From Amblyomma americanum (taxonomy: Eukaryota > Arthropoda > Arachnida > Ixodida > Ixodidae), in NCBI RefSeq assembly GCF_052857255.1, contig NC_135498.1, forward strand, positions 115,010,634-115,074,633: DNA of 64,000 nucleotides. The letters run 5' to 3'. The notes beneath the pieces were generated by a model. The model was given only the letters and a program-made list of their open reading frames with translations. It was not told where the DNA came from and ran no database searches. Position 1 is the first letter of the stretch; each line of letters begins with the position of its first letter. The position numbers were made by a program, and so were the translations under genes. Positions 21,504-31,735 of this stretch are shown piece after piece.

Positions 21504-22233
21504 GAGGGTTGTCACACGGCCACTTTCAAGCGTGATCGAGCTCGATCCTGCTTGACTCGATGCCGATTCCTCAAGAGGGCTTGAGGTTCGAAGCACAATC
21601 GAAAGTAGTCTCGCTCTCATGAAGCTATAAAAAACGCCATACAACAAAACGAAACCACAATTGTTGTGATTGTAATTGATTAAAATGCAAGACAGAACAT
21701 TTTCAGGTACTATGCCTGCTTATATGCAAACATATTTGAAAATAATTTCTACACCTAGCACCAAGCTTCGCCGTCAATGTAAACAAATATGGCGTCCTCC
21801 TGCTCATCGACGGGCGCGCAAACTGTGGAGCGAGCGCGAGACAGCCGCTCTCATCGACTGCTGCCAGGACCGACTAAATGATTTGCGGCAGCAGAAGAGA
21901 AATGCCGCAGTCTATGCAGAAATCGCGGAGGTTTTCCGGACCTTCGGGCTCCATCGCACAGCAGCAGAGGTGCGCCACAAGATTAGAAACTTGACGTAGA
22001 TACGGAGATGTACCAATTTGGCTACGGATTTGGCTGCCGCTGCCCCTGACTGCAAGGTTTTGGTGAACGTCAGCATGCTATGGCTGTCGGCGGAACATTT
22101 CGCGCCACCTAACACACATGTGGGAAACTTCTCAATGAGCATTTAAAATGCCAGTGTAGCACCGGATGTTTCGAGAAAATCACGATGCAGGTCGAGTTCA
22201 ATGACTTTCGCAACTGCCCGCGTGACAGGGGTA
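21504..22233 (+). mobile_element. 730-bp terminal-inverted-repeat element inserted in the LINE
   Basis: The ends are imperfect inverted repeats of about 45 bp. Left (21509 onward) reads TTGTCACACGGCCACTTTC then CTCGATCCTGC. Right, reverse-complemented (from 22229), reads CTGTCACGCGGGCAGTTGC then CTCGACCTGC. TAT lies on both sides (21501-21503, 22234-22236). Removing the element and one TAT restores the LINE reading SGDLSI-DELNEAITNCI with no gap, which proves insertion. A 3-bp duplication and a Myb/SANT-like frame inside suggest a PIF/Harbinger relative, although TAT is not the usual TWA. No transposase is present. Confidence 0.85.
21676..21999 (+). CDS. Myb/SANT-like (trihelix-type) DNA-binding protein fragment within the TIR element
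   Basis: The 107-codon frame has a Myb/SANT-like core at residues 52-107 (LWSERETAALIDCCQDRLND then RNAAVYAEIAEVF, ending TAAEVRHKIRNLT). The spaced tryptophan/aromatic residues and the closing 'EVRHKIRNL' are typical of trihelix/Myb-SANT-like domains. PIF/Harbinger elements encode such a protein beside the transposase, and unrelated host genes carry them too. The stop comes at the end of the last helix, so the domain may be truncated. It lies centrally between the inverted repeats and is probably cargo or the element's own DNA-binding ORF. Confidence 0.6.
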   Translation: MIKMQDRTFSGTMPAYMQTYLKIISTPSTKLRRQCKQIWRPPAHRRARKLWSERETAALIDCCQDRLNDLRQQKRNAAVYAEIAEVFRTFGLHRTAAEVRHKIRNLT

Positions 22234-22985
22234 TATGCTGAGATCACCTGAAACTATTTTATCTAAGCTGGCCTTTTCTCTAAACATTGCCCAGTCGGCT
22301 AAATGTAACTTCCACCGTCGTAGTTTCATTGGGGTGACTTGCGGTGGGGATGTTAGGCTTATTAATACAGGGAGGTGACAGCTGCCGTATGGGTTATCGA
22401 TGACATCCCATTTAATATCACAAAAGAGAGAGGGTGAACTTAAAGACAAATCTATGGAACTCATTTTTGCCGTGCTCGGAGAACAGTATGCATCTTTTGC
22501 GTTGTTTAGGAGGCAAACTTTATTACTTAGAATAAAATCTAAAATACGGCCTCTTGCATCAGTGTGTGCACTTCCCCAAAAACCGGAATGGGCACTAAAA
22601 TCACCAACTAGCAGATATGGCTCTGGTAGCTGTTCTAAAAGGGATTCTAAATCATGAAGTGTTACTGTTAGGTGTGGCTCAAGATATCTGGTACATATTG
22701 TGAGTTTTTTAAAACGAAGGTGACTGCGACGGCTTCGTATTTTGTTTTAAGTTTGATCTCGCGGGTTGCTACACCATTCTGGATGAAAATATCAACACCT
22801 CCAGACAGTTTGCATGCCTGCTCTCGGTCACACCAAAAGACATTATACTTGTTTAAAATATTTTTATCGTTCTGAACCTAAGTTAGTCTCCTGTAAGCAT
22901 AAAGCCACCGGGGACATTGTGTTTAAAAGCTCTTTATGTCACCGTAGTCATTCATTCGTCCTCGGCAGTTCCACTGTATAGGGAA
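22200..22985 (-). pseudogene. LINE ORF2 APE endonuclease
   Basis: Minus-strand motifs in order: QWNCRGR at about 22980-22960 (start of ORF2), LLVGDFSAHSGFWGS (GDFNAH block, here S for N), SSIDLSLSSPSL, and YGSCHLPV (GSDHxP block, here C for D). The frame 22198-22464 holds the end of the domain. Loss of the conserved Asp and several stops indicate inactivity. Confidence 0.8.
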
Positions 22986-23179
22986 CGCCATGTTTGACGG
23001 GTGTAGTTAAAACTTAGGATACCGGTTTTGGGGGTTCCATTAATGGGGTATTTTTTCTTTTTCGCTCCAGGGAGCTGTGCCTCTGCTGCAGCAAAGGCGA
23101 GTTCTGAGTTATGTCCATCGCCTCGCTAAAGGCTCTGGACTTCCGCTGTGAGCCCGTGGGTGTACATTTTTGGGACTTC

Positions 23180-24200
23180 TCCCGACTTGGGGAAGCCTTG
23201 CGGGCGGCCGACTGAGGGGCCGGCGGGCCCTTGTTCAGAGGTGGCAGGGTAGCCTTCAGTGCGCCTGCCGCGGGCGGGGGTGGCCCTGCTTCAGGCTTTG
23301 CCTGGGCAGTAGACGAAGCCTGGTGTGGTGTGCCGCCCCTGCGCGCTACATCGGCGAAATTTGTTTTTGCTGTGAACTGGTAGGCTGAGGGGAGTCCTTT
23401 TCTAGCTCCTTGAAAAGTTAAGTTTTACTTTGTCTTTATTGTCATTATTTCCTTCTCCCACTTCTAGGTCGGGCACGACCTCGAGTACGCGCCGTGATCC
23501 CCTTCGCAGTTCGCGCAGAGTGGTGAAGCGTTGCAGTCCACGGATTAATGATTGACGACCATTTGGCACATGTTTGGCGGCCACGAGAGTTCTGTGAGCC
23601 ATCGCCAAATCTTTGACATTTAAAGCAGCCTCCGGGATTTCGGATGTATGGTCCTATATTAATTTTAAGATATCCTACTTCTATGGTTTCGGGAAGTTGG
23701 CTGGAGGTAAAGTTCAGGAATATGTGTTTTCTTGGTATTTCCTTGTCTTTTCGGATTTTGATACGATGGAATTCGGTGACGTTCTAGTCTTTCAGGCCCT
23801 CCAACATCTCTTCTTCAGAAACGTTCATTAAGTAATACCCAGATATTACTCCTTTGACTGTGTTCAGTGATCGGTGGGTTGATACGGTTACACGGATGTC
23901 TCCGCTGGACACTAAGGTTGGGAGTTTTGAGTATTGTGCTTTATCTCTGATTTGGAGGAGGAGGTCGCCACTGGCTAACTTCGTCACCGTGTAGCCAAGG
24001 CCCAGGGCGTCAGTAAGAGATTTGGAAACAATGAATGGAACATTTTTCTGGCTTGTAGCTCTGTATCTTCAATATGTACAACATTATACCTAGGGGAATG
24101 TTCTTTTATTCTTTGGAAACACTGGGCAGCTGTCTTCGGTCCGCACTGTTTTTAGAGCGCGATCATTTTGTGAAGGAGGTGGAGCCATTAAGTGCGTTTA
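23180..24200 (-). pseudogene. LINE ORF1 (gag-like) remnants
   Basis: Frames at 23784-23987 (LASGDLLLQIRDKAQY then HRSLNTVKGVIS) and 23402-23608 are consistent with a gag-like ORF1 of I/jockey-type LINEs. They precede the endonuclease in the right orientation. Zinc knuckles are not clearly preserved. Confidence 0.6.
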
Positions 24201-24755
24201 ATGTTCAGTCATGATGCCAGCCTCCCACCATGGAGCCTAACGAGGGGACGGGACAGGAACTTGCAAGCAAGTACTGCCCACGCCAGCTTTACACCTAAAC
24301 TATAACCAAATATGACACAACTCAGGGTAGTTGGTCACACAAGGTTAACCCTTGCCACCAGGAAAAAGGAAAAGTAATTAAGAGAGGAGAAGAAAGGAGA
24401 GTTCAGAGAAAGAAGATAGGAAAGTGAAAGATTAAGGGGAGGATAGGAAAAGGCGACTGCTGATTTCGCCTGGTCGGGTCAGGAAGGAGGTGCCGTCTAC
24501 AGGAAGCTGGGGCCAAAGTGGTGTGTTGTCTCCGCCGAGGGGCCTTAAAGGTCCAAACGCTCGGCGTCGGCTCAGCCACCAGGATCCCCTTTTCCCCGGA
24601 CACGGCGATGCCACGCATGGCTAGGCGCGGGTGCTCGTGTCCGTGATGATGCACTGTTCACCATCAGCCCCCTGCGGGGATGTCCCTGCGGAAGCTCGGG
24701 AACCCATGGTGTCGCCACTCACCAACGCCTGCAAGCTGCAGATGCCCCGCAGTGG
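24201..24755 (-). other. Probable 5' untranslated region of the I-type LINE
   Basis: GC-rich sequence upstream of ORF1 in the LINE orientation, ending at a (TA)n tract. It has no convincing frame. The inference is from position and from the abrupt change at 24756. Confidence 0.5.
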
Positions 24756-24757
24756 GA

Positions 24758-24832
<75 letters not shown>
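24756..24832. repeat. (TA)n microsatellite
   Basis: About 75 bp of TA repeats at the outer (5') edge of the LINE. Tyr-Ile frames across it are artefacts. Confidence 0.98.
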
Positions 24833-24835
<3 letters not shown>

Positions 24836-25309
24836 GACAGTCAAGGAAAAAGAAACGCAGCAGAGTATTTGCAGACAGGACCAAACGCGGTGGGCGATAC
24901 CATGAATTGTGCAGTTGAGGACAGAATAATATGTACCACGTTTTAGCAGCCAAACTTATCATATTGGAACCAAGAGCCTGTAAGCATGATCTTAAAAAAG
25001 GAGTGCCCAAGCAAAATGTGTGAAATCGACTAGTTAGGCGCTGCTAAGACCTGTTTGGCCTAGTCTGCAGCATTCTTACGTGCCTAAAAGCTGTTTAGTT
25101 GTTAGACTGATGACCTACGTTCAATGTATTTGCCAAGAGAAAATCGCGTGATAGCAGTAATTCGCTCCACAGGACGCGTGCTCTCTAAAATCAAAATCCG
25201 CTCATTTCCGCAGCACTGCCCCGCCCCGATGGGCTTAGCGTTTGCAGTGGCGGCAACATATGCCCCAGAAGCCTGCTAATCTGTTGGGTGGCTAGTTTTT
25301 GTCTAGGGT
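24833..25309. other. Spacer, nothing recognised
   Basis: No frame, structured repeat or RNA motif could be supported. Confidence 0.5.
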
Positions 25310-25752
25310 TCTGTGTTGTGTATTAATCGCTTGTCAGCTCCCTTTCCGAAAAGATGTAGCCCGCCACGTTGGCAGGTACCAATACTTCTTTTTCATGCGC
25401 ATGTAAAGTTTTAAAATTCATAAATATTCTACAGAACTAGGGTACTTTCTAGCCCCCCCCCCCAATGGAGCCGCGCGCATAGAGGTTCCAGTCACGTGAG
25501 TGCTGCGGACAAGGGCTTTTTCGCGAACTTTTTGAAGCCCGTTTATTTCGACAACTTCCCTTGCCTGCCTTGAAACCTCCTTTCCCCGCTTCCACTTTAC
25601 CCTACTCAATTGTACTCCCCAAGGAGGCACGCGCGACTTTACCTCTTGCCCTTTTCTTTCCTACTTCCTGGCACACGCTGGGCCCTCTCCCAATACTAGC
25701 CTTCCAATCCCCTCCCTCCCCCCTCAGCGCAGCGCAGCGACCATCACCTCGT
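25310..25752 (+). repeat. Unnamed dispersed repeat, copy B
   Basis: Plus-strand counterpart of 7900-8312 (see shared blocks there). It has a C9 run at about 25454-25462 and, after it, an extra segment of about 70 bp (GGAGCCGCGCGCATAGAGG onward) absent from copy A. It ends next to CAGGGTGTTTCACG. Confidence 0.7.
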
Positions 25753-26000
25753 CACAGGGTGTTTCACGTAACACTTTCAGGAATTTTGAAAAATAGGCTT
25801 TTTCAACTACAATAGCGCTTTTTCGGAAGAGCATGGTAAGTGATGTATACCTTCAGAACACAGCTAAGATTTGCTAACCAGCACACTGGATAGCTAACTT
25901 TGAATGATTACATTTTTAACTATCCCTTTCGGGCTCCTTAATTATTGAGAGGTGCGTAACCATACGGTAAGTAATACCCAAGTCGGTTCTTAGAATCTCG
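25753..26000. repeat. Possible DNA-transposon terminal fragment (CAGGGTGTTTCACGTAACAC)
   Basis: The start word resembles that at 7431 and typical short transposon termini. The other end could not be found. Confidence 0.3.
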
Positions 26001-27685
26001 AAAAGGTGGTTACCTTCGGCGCTGTGTTTCGTTTTGCAGCAGTTGTCTGTTTCCAGATTTCCTGCCCTGACATTCAAAGTTGCCTCTCGTATAAAAAAAA
26101 TAAGTGTCCTAGAAGCCAGACTGCAAATGTTTTAGTTTTTCTGTGTTGTACTTTGTTTTCACCTGATATTGACAGACTTATCCCGCGCCCAAGTATTACA
26201 CGTTTTGCTTTCACGAGCGCGCAGTGCTTCTGTCGCAAAATATTGAAACGCTCTCAAGTAAGAAGTTTCAAGCAGCATATTTCGACGGATGTGGTGTTTG
26301 CAGTGCTGTTTGTGCTAGAAGCGTCGGCCGCCAGCCGACTGTTATTGACACCACATTCATGCGATCGCGCCGCACATGGGATGGAAGTTTTTTGTTCTCT
26401 CTGCAGCTTATGTGTCTTGCCTCGCGTGCTCGACGCATCCGCCTTGCCCTTCACGCTTTTCTGAAAGCGCAATAGAGAAAAGATGCTCAAATTGATCGAA
26501 TGTTAGCAGTGTGCCTCTTCACTTTACCTCCGAGTCCCCCTAGAAGGAAACAAAAGGGGTGCTTCAGATGCGGTTAACTGAAGCACAGTAGCACTGTCTG
26601 CCTGCACGTGTCAGCTGCTTGTTACCTTTGTGCAAAACAAAAATGTCTGTGGCTTCTGCTCATGCACAGTGTCAGTCTCACTTAGCGGGTAAACTGCTCC
26701 GCGCGGCCACGGATCGGCGAACTGCCGTTGAATCAAAGCCGTTCATGAATCAATGCAGAATGGTGCACGAGGAGAAGGACCTCGACGTGATACTTCGTGT
26801 CATCTGCCCATTTGCGTGAGCTTGCTACCGGCTTGGTCGCAATGGTGCTCCGCACATGTGCAGTCACATGGATCCTTGTTCACGCTCAGTGTGAATGACC
26901 CTCTATTGCATCCTTATTGTACTCGTAGCTTAAGTTCTAAACTGGCGCGAAACGCATGGGCCTCAGCTTCGGAAATTAAGGCATGGTAAACAGCGTCGAA
27001 CTGAATATTCTAGATGATGAAGTAACGCATCATGATGAAATTAAATACGTCCAGATAGGAAATGATTATTTTTCTTTGTTTTGCTACATATCTTTAAAAT
27101 GGTCTATTTTTACGCATGGCCGGAACCATCGAATTCAACAGAATCTGTACCTGGGAACTTGTAGGCTCGGTCTGGAGAGAACATGCTTTCACAAGATACT
27201 CAAGGCCTTGGAGGCCACGGTGTGTGTCAATCATATCCACAGAGCTTTTTTTATGTGAAGAAAAGCTATAGCATGGTGGTTTGTTTTTCTGCGGGCCAAA
27301 TTAAACAAGACACTGAGCAGCAGAATAATGCATCTTTCAGCTGTCTTTCTGCTCGCAATATAAAGTCAGTTGTAATACTCGTCAGCTGGGAATTTGCGGA
27401 AAGATGATTGTAACTATTAATTTTACATCCTGGATCAGTGATAACAGCTTAGCTTGAGTTTTATTTGTGACACCTGTCCATGTCTAAATTGCTTAAAAGT
27501 TCAGCAGGTTACCGCTTCCTTAATTATTGTTTGGGTTTTAATCTTTTACACCATGACCACAAGGGTCATTTGTGCAAAAGCACCCATACACGCACCAACA
27601 CTAAGTGTCTTGACCGATCTTGTTCTTCACGTTACCTAGCAACATTGGCGTCATGTTGGTTTGAAAAATGCATAATAACATAGAT
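26001..27685. other. Spacer with weak frames, no supported gene
   Basis: The longest frame, 26006-26464 plus (152 codons), is cysteine- and leucine-rich without a signal-anchored or domain pattern. It overlaps frames on both strands. I could not link any part to a protein family. Confidence 0.45.
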
Positions 27686-27689
27686 GACT

Positions 27690-28170
27690 CCATATCTGGT
27701 CCAGCTGCTCCTGAATTTGACCGCGCTCAACATTATAGTGGCCTCCAAATATGGCCCACCCAGACCGAAAATTCGACCTTGGCTGATTTGAACCAAAGTC
27801 AATCTCAAGACGTAATTGACCTCTCCCAACACAATGGTGACCTCAAAATTGGGGTGGGGGTAACCCAAAATTTCCCCCACTCATCTGAGAAATTTGACCT
27901 TGGTTGATTTGAACCAAAATCTCTGTCCAGCCATAATTGACTGCGCCGAACATGATGGTGGCCTCCAGATGTGGCCCACCCACACCCAAAAATCCACATT
28001 GGCTAATTTGAACCAAAATAAATGTTCACTGATAATTTACCGCGCCCAACACGATGCCGACCTCAAAATTAGGCCCTGGCCATTTCCAAACTTAGCATGA
28101 GCCGCTTCCCAAAATTTTACCTTGGCCAATTTGCACAAAAATAGATGTCGAGCCACAACTGACCATGTCG
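27690..28170 (+). repeat. Degenerate minisatellite, about four units of 103-124 bp
   Basis: The phrase 'ACCTTGGCTGATTTGAACC' recurs in diverged form at about 27776, 27896, 27996 and 28119. It is followed each time by 'AAAAT.AATGT.CAGCCATAATTGAC'-like text, then 'GCGCCCAACA.GATG..GACCTCAAAAT' and 'GGCCCACCCACACCCAAAA'. Units are strongly diverged, so the array is old. The frames crossing it are not genes. Confidence 0.8.
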
Positions 28171-28688
28171 AATGCGATAAAGTAAAGCCAAAAAACAGTT
28201 AAAACCCTGACAACTTTTTTCATAAACGCTGAGGATGAATGTAATTAGGCTAGGGTCGTTTTGACCTGTTTGAAAGTTGGTGTATTATTTATTTCTTCCA
28301 AAATAAAAGAGTGGTTACCGTCCCATTTTTGGGCAGGAGTGCGCTGTTCATTGCACAGGTGATAGATGATAAAATTATCTGCCTTTTGAGCAGAATCATT
28401 CAAATAAATTTGATGTCACTGCTATGACACCCTTAATATTGCAGGTTACTGGAAGTGCAGTATCTAGACAGTCTAGCGCTGCAGGCATCAAACCAGCCAT
28501 TACAGTGTAATTCAAGCTCATAAAAGTTTTCTCTTTAAACCAGATGGGCTCTTGCATCTTTGAAGATTTCAGAGAATGCAGTCGTAGCATGATGGCAATT
28601 CTTGGTATTGGGTCGATCACAGTTATATCATCATAATAGTTGTAGTAAGGTTGTAAACTGAGAAAGCATAAACTTTTTGTTCTAATCA
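28171..28688. other. AT-rich spacer upstream of the gene-like locus
   Basis: No frame or repeat recognised. If the locus at 28689-36480 is a gene, its first exon or promoter may lie here, but nothing specific is visible. Confidence 0.4.
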
Positions 28689-28780
28689 GACACCTTGCCC
28701 TGGACAGGTAAGAGAGACCTGTTCAATGCGAAGACATCACAGAAGGCAGAAAAGAGCCATGCAGTTGTTCCTATCAAGGT
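28689..28780 (+). CDS. Candidate small exon upstream of the C2H2 region
   Basis: TTCTAATCAG precedes and GTAAAG follows a 92-bp open stretch reading TLPWTGKRDLFNAKTSQKAE. An exon is possible from the splice-like borders alone. No homology is recognised. Confidence 0.25.
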
Positions 28781-29052
28781 AAAGAATTATGATGGGAGAT
28801 CGTTGCTTTATTCTCAGAGCTGTGCTTAATATTGCTAGTAGCATTTGCTCAGTATGTGCTCATCTAGTTAAGGTAACAGTGAGCTAATCTCACATGTGTG
28901 TTCATTTTAATTGATCTTTCTCAAGAACGCTAAAACATTGTTTTTAATAATCTTTTTCATTTCTATTTACCACTTTTTATTAATGTAGTGACCTTGTATT
29001 TGCAAATTGCAGATGCAGGCTCTAAATTATACAAATTATAAGCTTTCATTAG

Positions 29053-29791
29053 AGTCCCAGCGCAGGATGCATACGGAGTGACTCCTACACAAACAGTCGC
29101 AAAACAAAGCACCGATACACCAAAAACAACCAAGGTCAGCATACATGTCTGCACATTGTGCAAGTGTACGAGGCATTTCTGGGCCTTTTCTGGACATGTA
29201 AAAACAGTTCACATGAACAAAGCTCTAACTGTGTGTTGTGCATGTCACCTTCAGTTTTCCTGCATTGCTCTTTACAGAAACCACATTAGTAACGAGTTTG
29301 GTGGGCCGCAAACTGAGGAGCTACCGCCTCTTAAAAGTGTCCTTACGCTTTCCATCAGGCGTTCCGTTTCTGTTGCGCCTGCATTAGAGCACACTTCAGT
29401 TTCCTGTGTTAATGAGAGTGTTGAGATCAGTAATGGTCTGGAACCCACAGAAAACCTATGTTCTTCGGATTTGTTGTCAAAGCTGTCCTGTTTAGCTAGA
29501 CAGCTTGGGTCTAAGCACATGTGCTCAAAAGTTGTTGTGTACACGGTTGTAAGCAGTGTTTCGGATATTTTGACCTTTGCCGGATCTCTCATTGATGTGT
29601 CTTGCATTTGTTCTGACAAGCTAAGAAAGTTGCTGTATCATTCACAGGGAATATACGTTCCTCCGAAAGAATTAACACTGCCATCTAACCGGAAGGCATA
29701 TATTATTCCTTTGAAGTATTTGCTTGAGAACCTACTGCAGCACCCTAAGCTCGCACACTGTTTCGAGGCAGGGCTGAAAATCGCACAGTGA
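29053..29791 (+). pseudogene. C2H2 zinc-finger N-terminal part of a transposon-like metazoan protein family
   Basis: Open from about 29042; a likely splice acceptor precedes 29053. Two C2H2-like fingers are seen: CTLCKCTRHFWAFSGHVKTVH, shown by CTLC...H...VH, then CCACHLQF...LYRNH. A serine-rich linker and a helical segment follow (PLKYLLENLLQHPKL). The frame stops at 29789-29791, but the next family block (FQDITDGTRYQTHP) continues one frame over, so a frameshift is likely here rather than the true end. Function is unknown. The arrangement resembles multi-copy proteins spread through metazoan genomes. Confidence 0.5.
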
Positions 29792-29792
29792 A

Positions 29793-31451
29793 CTCTTCCA
29801 AGACATCACAGATGGCACCAGATATCAGACACATCCTGAAGCTGCGCTTTGTGACAAGAGCAAAATTGTAATGGTGCTGTACTGTGACGATATTGAGCTT
29901 GCCAATGCCATTGGAATCAAAAGAGGTTGAAGAGGCAAGCTCACAGTTTTTTATGTGGCCTTTGTAAATATTTTTATCGATCCGAGGTAAGCAACATTTT
30001 TTTCTGGGTGTTGGAAGGGCAAAGGATCTGAAGTCACAGGCTAAAAAACGTCTACTACTTGACGACTTTATCGTTACAGTAAACCAGCTTCAAGTTGGAT
30101 GTCATTTGAAATTCGCTGATGGTGAAAAAACATTCTTTGGATTTTTGCTAGCCTACATCGGAGGCTCTCTAGCATGCCATAATATTTCAGGCTTCAAAAA
30201 ATTTACTAGAAATATGTGAATGGCCTGGAGAACATGCATGGTACCAATAGCAGATTTCTATAGTCTTCTATGAAATACAATGCTGACTGTGTACTGAACC
30301 TCTGTGTGAAAGGCACCTCGTTGTACTTCAGATCACTAATTCATTAAAAGATTTTCAGGAGCTGTCAGCGCAGTGTGGCATTAAGTCAAGGTCTCTGCTT
30401 TCAGATATTACTGGTTTTTCAGTTTTGATTGATCTTCTTTATGACCCAATGCACATTTTATTGGAAGTAATTGTACCTCTAGAACTTTCACTGTTTGTTA
30501 GGTTTTCAGTAAGAGAAGCATCATGGTTGAGATTGAGGCAACTGAATAAATGCCTCTGTGTTTTATTTTCATAAGATGGTAAGCAGTAGTGATTTTCCTC
30601 GTTGTTTTGAACTAGGCTTTAGCATGCCATCTTCAGCTAGTTCTAGCTTAGTGCTTTTGCTACATTTCCTTTTTTTTTGTTGGATGACTTTATTCCCATA
30701 ACTGCCTTGCAAGCGCCGCAATGTGTTTTTTTCTTTTGTGCATCATCAAGCAGTTTTTACATTCATCGCTGATATCTCCTGATGCATTAGGACAACTTGA
30801 AGTCTCGTAGCGCGTCACAATGAACTTTTTGTGCAGTTGTACGGTTCTGAAGCACATGGGCCCAATCTTCACATGCTATTGCACATGGCATCGCTTTGGT
30901 CCTTTGCATCAACATGGAATAATGCGATTTGGAAGCAAGAACTCTCTTCCAAAATCAATGAAGTTCTGCAATTTCAAAAATATTCCACTCTTTATAGCCG
31001 AGTATACTCCAATAACATGGTCGATTGATCTTTGGGAAAAGCCGCAGCTACCTTGATATGTGACTAGTCCTCTTCAAAAAGCATGTCTAGACTTGGCTCA
31101 CCTGCGTTCATGCACTGTGGACTAGATGCCTCTATTGCAGGCGATAGAGCCACAGCTGTACCATATGCTGCAGTCAATAGTGTCAAATTTCCTGTTTCGG
31201 ATGCCATTGTGTTTGTCAAAAACGATGAACAAGTTTTTGATGAAGTAGAGAACATTGTATTCAGGTCAGAGGAGATCTTCAATGCACTTGTTCTAGTGAA
31301 GATGAACTACCCAAAGCGAGTGAACAGATTTGTTCTTGCAAAGACGGCGCACACATTGGCAATTAGGGCTGATTCACTTTTCTATTCATGGCCCCTTTTC
31401 ACATACAAAAGAAATGGCCTACATTATGCTCTATCGATCTGCATTCACTAG
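29793..31451 (+). pseudogene. Decayed central and C-terminal part of the same family (CDDIE, DPMH, NFKNI blocks)
   Basis: Recognisable blocks in order: LYCDDIELANAIGIKRG (about 29878-29928), KLTVFYVAFVNIF, an open stretch with IGGSLACHNISGFKKF (to about 30210), LLYDPMHILLEVIVPLEL (about 30435-30490), FGPLHQHGIMRFGSKNS then FCNFKNIPLFIAEY (about 30895-31010), and the 122-codon frame 31083-31451 (VFDEVENIVFRSEEIF). Stops and frameshifts separate most blocks, so it is a pseudogene or uses introns not recognised here. I know such block order from uncharacterised, repeated metazoan proteins but cannot name a function. Confidence 0.5.
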
Positions 31452-31735
31452 ATGCCATTCGCATAGCTAGTATTGTAAAGTAGCTTCAATACAGGGTTTC
31501 TTGAAGTTTTTCTAGAGTAATCTGCAGGCGTACGCTTCTGCAAAAAAAAAAAACAGAAGACCTGTACATATTAAGATGCTTTGGTCTATTCAAGCTTGGC
31601 CATTGGAGTTATGATGCAAGATGTGGAATCTATGTACATTTATTCTAGTTGATTTTTGGCTATGGATACATGTTTATGAGGATGATAAAATGTTCTGCAT
31701 TTGGTGGAGCTTGCAAAGTTTTCTTTCTTACGTAG

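Larger units (their letters stand above)
18240..24755 (-). mobile_element. I-type LINE (ORF1, endonuclease, RT, RNase H, CCHC), interrupted
   Basis: Read on the minus strand from about 24755 to 18240: GC-rich 5' region, ORF1 remnants (24200-23180), APE endonuclease (22985-22200), RT (21500-19600), RNase H (19400-19040), C-terminal CCHC (18865-18569). The 3' end contains GCGCATGATGGCCTTAG then TGCGCCATAAAACTC and runs into (CA)n. RNase H downstream of RT places it in the I group. A 730-bp insertion at 21504-22233 splits the endonuclease-RT linker. Stops and frameshifts inactivate it. Confidence 0.85.

Noticed and set aside
24621..25010. Tyr-Ile repeat protein frames
   Set aside because: Translation of (TA)n; no domain on either side.
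26006..26464. 152-codon plus-strand frame as a small secreted cysteine-rich protein
   Set aside because: No convincing signal peptide, no ordered cysteine spacing, overlapping frames on both strands, and no splice or promoter context.
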